The notes under the pieces were generated by a model, which was not told the DNA's origin, ran no database searches, and worked only from the letters and a program-made list of their open reading frames with translations. 6,142 nucleotides of DNA from Gemmatimonadota bacterium. GTDB lineage: Bacteria; Latescibacterota; UBA2968; UBA8231. The stretch covers positions 1-6,142 of the forward strand of contig JAPOZF010000610.1 in NCBI GenBank assembly GCA_026706165.1, written 5' to 3'. Numbering within the stretch: position 1 is the first letter of the stretch; each line of letters begins with the position of its first letter. Positions 1-5,122 of this stretch are shown here, piece by piece. The translations under genes were made by a program, and so were the position numbers.

Positions 1-129
1 CCTCGAGCGGCGGAAAAAGGGTGCGGGCCGAAAGAGGGAGCTCCCGGTGACCGCGGCGGTCGTTTTCACGAAACGCAGCCTCCGCCCGGACCCGGGATAC
101 CGCACCTCGTGCAGGGGCAGGATATGCAC
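1..129 (-). CDS. Possible partial CDS after metB, runs off the window edge, function unknown
   Basis: A GTG codon one base after the cystathionine gamma-synthase stop opens a frame of 43 codons without a stop up to the window edge. It would begin V/M-H-I-L-P-L-H-E-V-R-Y-P and is rich in Arg and Pro further on. About 36 of the 43 codons end in G or C, as expected for a real gene in this genome, and the position fits an operon continuing past metB. Against it: there is no clear Shine-Dalgarno sequence, I recognise no family, and open frames arise easily in GC-rich DNA. The 3' end is missing from the window, so the fragment is too short to assign a function. Confidence 0.3.
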   Translation of the reverse strand, partial: MHILPLHEVRYPGSGRRLRFVKTTAAVTGSSLFRPAPFFRRSR

Positions 130-130
130 C

Positions 131-1396
131 TCAAACCGCGGCAAGCGCCGACGCCAGGTCGCTCATGAGATCTTCCGGGTCCTCGATGCCGACGGAATAC
201 CGTATCAGTTCGTCGGTAATGCCGATCGCCTGCCGGTCTTCCCAACTCAGATCGTAGTACGAAATCGTCGCCGGATGAGATACCAGGGTCTCGACGCCTC
301 CGAGGCTGGGCGCCAGGTAAGGTATCGACAAGCTGTGAACGAAATCCCTGGCCGTCTCCAGGTTGCCGTCGAGATCGAAACTGACGACCCCGCCGAACCC
401 GTGCATCTGCCTTCCGGCGACTTCGTAATCCGGATGGCTGGGAAGACCCGGGTAGTAGACCCGCTTGACCTTGGGGTGCTCTTCGAGGAAGGCGGCGATT
501 TTGAGCGCGGTGTCGTTCTGCCTCGCCATGCGGACGGCCAGTGTTTTCAGTCCGCGGATCAGCAGATAGCTCGATTGCGGATCGGCCATGGTGCCGACGA
601 TGTCGCGGAATTCCTTGATGGCGGAGATGATTCCCTCGCCGCCGCAGACCGATCCCGCCATAAGGTCGTTGTGCCCTCCGAGGTACTTGGTGGCGCTGTG
701 AAAGACGAGGTCGACGCCGAAGTCGAGGGGGCACTGGTTGACCGGCGTCGCGAAGGTGCTGTCGATCAGGACCTTGAGCCGCCGCTCCCTGGCGAAGTCG
801 ACCAGTTTCTCCAGGTCGACGACGTGCAGATGCGGGTTGGTGGGAGATTCGGTGAAGATCAGCCGGGTCTTCGGCCGCAGGGCCTGCCGCAGCTGATCGA
901 AATCCCCTGGGCGCACGAAGCTGCTCTCGATCCCGAACTTGCCGAGGACGTCGCACAGCTGCACGGTACGCCGGTAACAATCCTCCATTACGACCAGGTG
1001 CTGGCCTGAACGCAGCATCGCCATCAGGGCGGTCGAGATCGCGCTCATTCCCGAGGAGAAAAGCAGCGCCTGCGCCGCGTGGTCGAGGTCGGCGAGTTTC
1101 CTCTCCGCCGCGGCCAGGGTCGGATTGCCGTAGCGGCCGTACTCGTACTGCGTCCGCTCGCCCGCCTTGTAGGCCTCGAACTCATCGAGGGTATCGAAGA
1201 CGAAGGTCGAAGTCTGCGCTATCGGGTTGGTCAGGGACTTGGCTCCCTTGACCCGGTCTTCTCCCCCGTGAACGGAGCGCGTAGAGGCACCGGGGAGTCC
1301 CCCACCGGGCAGAATGGTCTCCGCAGCGGCCGGGGTTTCCTCTTTCCGGGAATCGACAGGTTTCCCGGACACCGGTTTTTCCGAATCAGCCGGCAA
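131..1396 (-). CDS. metB: Cystathionine gamma-synthase, plant-type (PLP-dependent)
   Basis: Joins an activated homoserine to cysteine to give cystathionine, the first step of transsulfuration toward methionine, in the cytoplasm. The 421-residue protein carries the Cys/Met-metabolism PLP fold: YGRYGNPT at residues 86-93, SSGMSA at 114-119, TESPTNP at 182-188, the cofactor aspartate D212 in IDSTFATP, and the Schiff-base lysine K237 in HSATKYLGGHND. Compared from memory, DCYRRT, ESPTNP, FATPVNQ, GGHND, VYYPGL, GFGG and PYLAPSLGG match plant chloroplast cystathionine gamma-synthase much more closely than E. coli MetB. Plant enzymes use O-phosphohomoserine, so that substrate is inferred here. The first 36 residues or so are not conserved. 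The TTG start overlaps the thrC stop by 11 bases; a GTG eight codons later is an alternative. Neither has a convincing ribosome binding site, so translational coupling to thrC is likely. A lyase or O-acetylhomoserine sulfhydrylase role is less likely but cannot be excluded. Confidence 0.9.
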   Translation of the reverse strand: MPADSEKPVSGKPVDSRKEETPAAAETILPGGGLPGASTRSVHGGEDRVKGAKSLTNPIAQTSTFVFDTLDEFEAYKAGERTQYEYGRYGNPTLAAAERKLADLDHAAQALLFSSGMSAISTALMAMLRSGQHLVVMEDCYRRTVQLCDVLGKFGIESSFVRPGDFDQLRQALRPKTRLIFTESPTNPHLHVVDLEKLVDFARERRLKVLIDSTFATPVNQCPLDFGVDLVFHSATKYLGGHNDLMAGSVCGGEGIISAIKEFRDIVGTMADPQSSYLLIRGLKTLAVRMARQNDTALKIAAFLEEHPKVKRVYYPGLPSHPDYEVAGRQMHGFGGVVSFDLDGNLETARDFVHSLSIPYLAPSLGGVETLVSHPATISYYDLSWEDRQAIGITDELIRYSVGIEDPEDLMSDLASALAAV

Positions 1397-2738
1397 GGGT
1401 GGGTACCGCTTCGATCGATCTGAGCACCGTCGAGCGCACCTGCTCGTAATCGGCGTCGACCTCGACGGGACGGTTGGCGTTCAGTGGAACGACCCCGAAA
1501 ACCTCGCGCAGATTGTCGGAATGGTAGTCGATCTTGAAGTCGGGAAACTTCAGGCCGTGCGCAGTGGAGATCACGACCACGGTTTCATCCGGGGCGATAG
1601 TCCCGCGCTCGACGAGCTTGAACAGGGCGGCCAACGCCACTCCGGTGTGGGGGCAGGTGAACAACCCGGTGCGGTCCGCCCGGGCGGCGGCTTCGGACAG
1701 CTCCTGCTCGGTCGCCTCTTCAACTACCCCCTTGAACTGCTTGAGAACGCGGACGGCGCGCTCCCAGCTGACGGGATTGCCTATGCGGATGGCGCTGGCA
1801 AGGGTGCTGCCGGCGCGCTGCGAGACGAACGACTCGAAGTTGTCCAGATAACTGAGGTAGAGGGGGTTGGCCTGGGCGGACTGCGCCACGGCAATGCCCG
1901 GCAGTTCGTCGATGATCCCCATCTCCTTCATTTCGAGGAATCCCTTTCCCAGGGCGCTGACGTTGCCGAGGTTGCCCCCCGGAATGAGGACCCAGTCCGG
2001 CACCTTCCAGTCGAACTGCTGGGTCAGCTCGACTGCCACGGTCTTCTGACCTTCGATGCGCAGGGAGTTCTTCGAGTTCGCGAGGTAGAGGTTCTCGCGC
2101 CTGCAGATTTCCTGGACCAGCTGCATGCAACCGTCGAAATCGGTCCGGATCGACAGCGTAAGAGCGCCGTTCGTGATCGGCTGAATCAGCTGCGAAAGGG
2201 AGATCATGTCCTTGGGCAGGAAGGTGATAACGGGAATGCCTGCAGCCGCTCCGTAGGCGGCCAGGGCGGCCGAGGTGTCGCCGGTAGAGGCGCAGATCAG
2301 CGCCGGAATGTCGGTGCCCCCCGAACGCATCTGGCGCACCATCGAGACCAGCACCGTCATTCCCAGGTCCTTGAACGATCCGGTATGGCTGTTCCCGCAC
2401 TGCTTTACCCAGAGGTCCTCCAGGCCGATCTCGCGGCCGAGCCTCTCCGCCCAGAACAGGTTGCTCCCCCCTTCGTACATCGAAACCACGTTCCCTTCGT
2501 CGACTTCGGGACAGACCATCTCCTGCTTGCCCCAGACCGAACTGCCGTAAGGAAAGACAGTGCGCATGTAGCGGCGGTCGAAGAGCTCACGCCATTCAGG
2601 CCCCGGTCTCTTCCGCAGTTCCGTCATGTCGTGCTGGACGGACAGCAGGCCTCCGCATTTCCCGCATTCGTAGATCATGTCCGTAAGCGGATACGTCTCG
2701 TTGCACTTGATGCACTGGAACCAGGCCTGATAACCCAT
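1386..2738 (-). CDS. thrC: Threonine synthase, plant-like type with N-terminal zinc ribbon
   Basis: Converts O-phosphohomoserine to threonine and phosphate, using PLP, in the cytoplasm. The 450-residue protein begins with a four-cysteine ribbon (C9, C12, C25, C28 in two CxxC pairs) likely to bind zinc. The fold-type II PLP core follows: Schiff-base lysine K123 in HTGSFKDLGM, CASTGDTSAAL at 149-159, and the phosphate-binding loop PGGNLGN at 253-259. SNLFWAER, TDFDGCM, LANSKNSLR, QQFDWKVPDWV, PHTGVALAALFKL and STAHGLKF match, from memory, the plant chloroplast enzyme rather than E. coli ThrC; in plants the ribbon position is kept but the cysteines are lost. Plant enzymes are activated by S-adenosylmethionine; whether this one is cannot be told from sequence. 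The ATG start is preceded by GGAAGGA at 2741-2747, with short spacing. The stop lies inside the start of metB. A weak promoter match lies upstream. Confidence 0.95.
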   Translation of the reverse strand: MGYQAWFQCIKCNETYPLTDMIYECGKCGGLLSVQHDMTELRKRPGPEWRELFDRRYMRTVFPYGSSVWGKQEMVCPEVDEGNVVSMYEGGSNLFWAERLGREIGLEDLWVKQCGNSHTGSFKDLGMTVLVSMVRQMRSGGTDIPALICASTGDTSAALAAYGAAAGIPVITFLPKDMISLSQLIQPITNGALTLSIRTDFDGCMQLVQEICRRENLYLANSKNSLRIEGQKTVAVELTQQFDWKVPDWVLIPGGNLGNVSALGKGFLEMKEMGIIDELPGIAVAQSAQANPLYLSYLDNFESFVSQRAGSTLASAIRIGNPVSWERAVRVLKQFKGVVEEATEQELSEAAARADRTGLFTCPHTGVALAALFKLVERGTIAPDETVVVISTAHGLKFPDFKIDYHSDNLREVFGVVPLNANRPVEVDADYEQVRSTVLRSIEAVPTLAG

Positions 2739-2740
2739 GA

Positions 2741-2747
2741 TCCTTCC
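2741..2747 (-). promoter_or_regulatory. Probable ribosome binding site of thrC
   Basis: The minus strand reads GGAAGGA followed by TC and then the ATG of threonine synthase. The purine run resembles a Shine-Dalgarno sequence, but the spacing of two to three bases is shorter than usual. It supports the ATG at 2738, which also places the first zinc-ribbon cysteine at residue 9 as expected. Confidence 0.5.
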
Positions 2748-2808
2748 GCCGTGCAGGGTTTTCGAGGTCGCGCGGATACCGGTTCAGCCCTTTGGGGGAA
2801 AAGTCAGG

Positions 2809-2837
2809 AATCTACCTTTGGCGCATGACACCTGCAA
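2809..2837 (-). promoter_or_regulatory. Possible sigma-70-type promoter upstream of thrC-metB
   Basis: In the 201-base gap before thrC the minus strand has TTGCAG (2837-2832), a 17-base spacer, and TAGATT (2814-2809). These match the -35 and -10 consensus at three and four of six positions. The expected start would leave an untranslated leader of about 65 bases. The match is weak and the promoter preferences of this organism are unknown. Its main support is position: the gap is the only room for a promoter between the aminotransferase and thrC. No T-box, SAM riboswitch or leader peptide was recognised in the gap. Confidence 0.2.
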
Positions 2838-2939
2838 GAATCACAGCTTCCCTCCCGGTTCGAACCAGTTCCCCTCGCCGGAAGCTCGATGCGTGGGAAA
2901 CGGGGCTGGTATCCGGCCGGCTCGAACCGGAAACCCGGC

Positions 2940-4127
2940 TCAACCAGGAGACAGGGCGGCCTCGAGCGCCGCCCCGGCGTTCGCGGAGGCTCCCTGGCCG
3001 CGCAGAACGGCTGCGGCCGCCGCCAGAAAGAGCAGGACATTCTCCAGGCTCGAAGTGTGCCCCATCAGGCCGACGCGCCAGGCCTTGCCCTTGAAGTCGC
3101 CGAGACCCCCTCCGATCTCGATGTTGAACTCCTCCAGCAGGCGGCGGCGGGCGGCGGCGGCGTCGACGCCGGCCGGAATCCGCACCGTCGTCAGGGTGGG
3201 AAGCCGGAAGGGCTCGTCGACGACGAGGTCGAGGCCCATCGCCGTCAGCCCGCGGACCAGGGCCTGGTGATTCTCCGCATGCCGCCTCCAGCGAGCTTCC
3301 AGGCCCTCCTCGAGAACGAGGGAGAGCGCTTCCCTGAGCGCGTAGTTCATCGATATCGGGGCGGTGTGGTGATACACGCGGTCGCTTCCCCAGTACTGCT
3401 CGATCATCGACAGGTCGAGGTACCAGCTCCGAACCTTCTCGCGCCGGTTGCGGATCAGGTCGAGGCAGCGGTCGTTCAGGGTTACGGGTGACAGCCCGGG
3501 GGGACAACTCAGGCACTTCTGGGTGCCGCTGTAGCAGGCATCGATACCCAGGGCGTTCACATCGACGTCGATTCCCGCCAGCGAGGTCACGGCGTCGACG
3601 ACGAGCAGGGCTCCGCGGCCGCGGGCGAGGGCGGCTATCTCCTCCAGTGGTTGCAGGACTCCTGTCGATGTCTCGGCGTGCACCATGGCCAGCAGCTTTA
3701 CATCGCCTGCAATCGCTGCGAGGGTTCCGGCGACCTCCGCCGGGTCGACCGGCCGGCCCCATTCGGCGGCAACCGTGTGGACTTCCGCCCCGCAGCGCTC
3801 GGCGACGTCCTGCATGCGCAGGCCGAAAACTCCGCAGGCGCACACGACGACCCGGTCCCCGGGCTCGACGAGGTTCGTGAAGCAGGTCTCCATGCCCGCG
3901 CTGCCCGTGCCCGAAACCGAGATGGTCAGCCGGTTCTGCGTCTGAAACACCTGTCTCAGAAGGTCTTTCGAGTCCTCCATGACCTCGAGAAACTGTGGGT
4001 CGAGATGCCCGACCACGGGCGCTGCCAGGGCGGCGTACACGCGTGGATGGACATTGCTGGGTCCCGGACCCATGAGCAGGCGCTGCGAGGGATCCAGTCT
4101 TGCCGGCAGGTTTTGTTCCAGGTTCAC
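2940..4127 (-). CDS. Class V PLP aminotransferase, alanine/serine-glyoxylate type
   Basis: Likely transfers an amino group from alanine or serine to glyoxylate, giving glycine and pyruvate or hydroxypyruvate, in the cytoplasm. The 395-residue protein has the usual length and order of motifs: [11 protein letters not shown] at 20-30, GHLDPQF at 40-46, SGTGSAGME at 72-80, HAETSTGV at 150-157, the cofactor aspartate D178 in VVDAVTS, the Schiff-base lysine K204 in [14 protein letters not shown] at 234-239, YHHTAP at 252-257, and the C-terminal IEIGGGLG and RVGLMGH. These are typical of the AGXT group rather than of cysteine desulfurases or SerC. The GTG start has a perfect GGAGG six bases upstream. 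The gene follows thiT by 39 bases and is probably co-transcribed with it. No serA neighbour is present, so a serine-biosynthetic role like that proposed for some relatives is not supported here. Amino-donor preference cannot be read from the sequence. Confidence 0.9.
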   Translation of the reverse strand: MNLEQNLPARLDPSQRLLMGPGPSNVHPRVYAALAAPVVGHLDPQFLEVMEDSKDLLRQVFQTQNRLTISVSGTGSAGMETCFTNLVEPGDRVVVCACGVFGLRMQDVAERCGAEVHTVAAEWGRPVDPAEVAGTLAAIAGDVKLLAMVHAETSTGVLQPLEEIAALARGRGALLVVDAVTSLAGIDVDVNALGIDACYSGTQKCLSCPPGLSPVTLNDRCLDLIRNRREKVRSWYLDLSMIEQYWGSDRVYHHTAPISMNYALREALSLVLEEGLEARWRRHAENHQALVRGLTAMGLDLVVDEPFRLPTLTTVRIPAGVDAAAARRRLLEEFNIEIGGGLGDFKGKAWRVGLMGHTSSLENVLLFLAAAAAVLRGQGASANAGAALEAALSPG

Positions 4128-4133
4128 GGAATT

Positions 4134-4138
4134 CCTCC
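4134..4138 (-). promoter_or_regulatory. Ribosome binding site of the aminotransferase gene
   Basis: The minus strand has GGAGG followed by six bases (AATTCC) and the GTG start at 4127. This is the strongest Shine-Dalgarno match in the window and fixes the non-ATG start of the aminotransferase. Confidence 0.8.
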
Positions 4139-4166
4139 AGAGGAAGTGAGTTTGCCGAGGTGCCGG

Positions 4167-4736
4167 TCATCCCCCTGTCGGGGGAGGCAGTCGTCGCAAC
4201 ACCATGGGCACGAGCAGGATATAGAGAACGACCTCGGGGATGAGATAGCTGGCGTTGTACCCGAGGGAATACCGCCAGACCTCCATGCCCTCCGGCGCCA
4301 GGTGGCCGAAGTAGACGATTCCCGATAGAAAATGGAGGCCGAGCCGGACCGCCTCCGCCGCCGCGATGGCCGAAGCCAGGCGCGGCCAGGCAAGACCCGT
4401 TTCCGCGACGCGCCGTGAGGCCCCGACGGCGGCGATCCCCACGGTCGCGTAGGCCAGGGGATAATCAAGGGCCAACTGGATCGGATGCACGAAATAGGGA
4501 GACATGGCGAAGTGGACAATTCCGTATGCGAGGCCGGCCATCCCTCCGGCAGCCGGACCGTGCCGGAAGGCGGCGACGAACAAGGGAACCGAATCCAGGC
4601 TCACCGAGCCTCCGTAGAGGAGGTGGGGCAGCTTGAGCTTGAAGAGGCTCAGTACGGCGGCAAGGGCAATGGCGAAGGCGAGTTCCGCCTGGACCCGGAT
4701 CGAGAAGGAGCGTTTCAAATAAGCTGGAACCCGCAA
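4167..4736 (-). CDS. thiT: ThiT-family thiamine ECF transporter S component
   Basis: Membrane protein that binds thiamine and, with an ECF module of two ATPases and a T protein, imports it. The 189-residue length is normal for the family. The protein is strongly hydrophobic with about six membrane segments. Family signatures are GGSVSLDSVP at 42-51, FRHGPAAG at 57-64, HPIQLALDYPLA at 84-95, HFLSGIVYFG at 135-144 and YSLGYN at 156-161. Aligned from memory to Lactococcus ThiT, the thiamine contacts Y85, H125, Y146 and N151 are kept as Y92, H135, Y156 and N161; E84 is D91, W133 is F143, and W34 is replaced by glycine near residue 42. An AxxxA-like pattern (A20, A24) in helix 1 could contact the T protein. 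No ECF module genes are in the window. The TTG start at 4736 is uncertain: a second in-frame TTG at 4718 (M-K-R-S-F-S-I-R) fits the family's short N-terminus equally well, and neither has a clear ribosome binding site. Confidence 0.85.
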   Translation of the reverse strand: MRVPAYLKRSFSIRVQAELAFAIALAAVLSLFKLKLPHLLYGGSVSLDSVPLFVAAFRHGPAAGGMAGLAYGIVHFAMSPYFVHPIQLALDYPLAYATVGIAAVGASRRVAETGLAWPRLASAIAAAEAVRLGLHFLSGIVYFGHLAPEGMEVWRYSLGYNASYLIPEVVLYILLVPMVLRRLPPPTGG

Positions 4737-4775
4737 GCGATTGCCCGCCCGGCTCGCCGGCGGTCGTGGGCTTTC

Positions 4776-4802
4776 AGGACCGCGAGGCGTCCAAACGGTC
4801 CT
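4776..4802 (-). promoter_or_regulatory. Hairpin in the thiT leader, possible RNA regulatory element
   Basis: AGGACCG and CGGTCCT form a perfect seven-base-pair stem around a 13-base loop, 40 bases ahead of the thiT start. Several CCGG/GCCGG segments on both sides could pair further. There is no T tract, so a simple terminator is unlikely. The sequence does not match the TPP, SAM, glycine or cobalamin riboswitch consensus as I know them. In GC-rich DNA a stem of this size can occur by chance. Confidence 0.2.
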
Positions 4803-4886
4803 TGCAGCCGGTTCTGTCCCTGGTCCCGATGTCCGGCTCTGACCGGCCCTGCTGACGCGGATGGTCTCAAGTTCCTGCCTGTGACG

Positions 4887-4916
4887 TTGATCTAAGAAGT
4901 CATATCAAATATTGAT
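4887..4916. promoter_or_regulatory. AT-rich dyad with repeated TTGAT/ATCAA half-sites, possible operator of thiT
   Basis: ATCAAATATTGAT at 4904-4916 is a dyad with five-base arms, and a third copy of the half-site, TTGAT, lies at 4887-4891. They sit in the only AT-rich patch of the intergenic region. A weak minus-strand promoter match overlaps them: TTGTTC at 4936-4931, a 17-base spacer and AATATT at 4913-4908. Placement over a putative promoter is what one expects of an operator, but no regulator is encoded here and the half-sites are short. Confidence 0.2.
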
Positions 4917-5049
4917 TGCATCTATTTGGAGAACAACAAGAAATACTCCCATCAGTTTCTGTGTCCCTCAAAGAGGAAAGGAAGGCCGGGGTTTTTTTGC
5001 GGTTCGGGAACCAAAGCGGAACTCCTCCGCCCGGGGAGCGTCATACACA

Positions 5050-5078
5050 GTGCGGGCCCTCCCGGTCTGGGCCCGCAC
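5050..5078. terminator. Perfect 10-bp GC-rich hairpin between the TPR gene and thiT
   Basis: GTGCGGGCCC at 5050-5059 and its exact complement at 5069-5078 form a ten-base-pair stem with a nine-base loop. It lies 45 bases past the stop of the TPR-parvulin gene. On the minus strand it is followed by TGTGTATGA, which is only mildly T-rich, so it is not a textbook intrinsic terminator. It could end or attenuate transcription or protect the 3' end of the mRNA. Confidence 0.4.
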
Positions 5079-5087
5079 CCTCCCTTG

Positions 5088-5117
5088 CGGCCTCAAGCAG
5101 TTTACTGCTTCCGGCCG
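5088..5117. terminator. Interrupted hairpin immediately after the TPR gene stop
   Basis: CGGCC (5088-5092) pairs with GGCCG (5113-5117), and inside it AAGCAGT (5095-5101) pairs with ACTGCTT (5104-5110) around a two-base gap. The two stems are separated by a small internal loop. On the minus strand the structure begins five bases after the TGA of the TPR-parvulin gene. No T run follows. Together with the hairpin at 5050-5078 it forms a tandem 3' structure. Confidence 0.4.
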
Positions 5118-5122
5118 TTCTT

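Larger units (their letters stand above)
4737..5122. other. 386-base intergenic region between the TPR gene and thiT
   Basis: No convincing gene was found here on either strand. Reading toward thiT it contains two GC-rich hairpins (5117-5088 and 5078-5050), a GC-rich stretch with a T7 run on the plus strand at 4992-4998, an AT-rich patch from about 4960 to 4890 that is the best place for a thiT promoter, and a GC-rich leader of about 150 bases with a hairpin at 4776-4802. A TPP riboswitch was looked for because of thiT, but neither the CUGAGA nor the CCUGAUCUGG element is present. Confidence 0.6.

Noticed and set aside
47..1009. Long plus-strand open frame opposite metB
   Set aside because: It mirrors the codon phase of a clearly homologous minus-strand enzyme; its translation is rich in Arg, Gly, Asp and Val with no recognisable domain, as antisense frames in GC-rich DNA usually are.
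1314..2828. 504-codon plus-strand open frame opposite thrC
   Set aside because: Antisense to a full-length threonine synthase, low-complexity composition, no family resemblance, and it runs across two real gene boundaries.
2857..2866. GGTTCGAACC resembling a tRNA T-arm
   Set aside because: The flanking bases do not form a five-base T stem on either strand and no cloverleaf surrounds it.
2812..4170. 452-codon minus-strand frame overlapping the aminotransferase
   Set aside because: It is an alternate frame of the aminotransferase gene, extremely rich in Arg, Gly, Pro and Ser, and lacks any motif, whereas the other frame encodes the whole enzyme.
4737..4960. TPP riboswitch expected upstream of thiT
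   Set aside because: The diagnostic CUGAGA and CCUGAUCUGG elements are absent on the minus strand; the nearest resemblance, CTTGAGA near 4865, lacks the partner element.
4992..5011. T7 run next to a GGTTC/GAACC hairpin as an intrinsic terminator
   Set aside because: On the plus strand the T run precedes the hairpin, and on the minus strand it becomes an A run, so the arrangement is wrong for termination in both directions.
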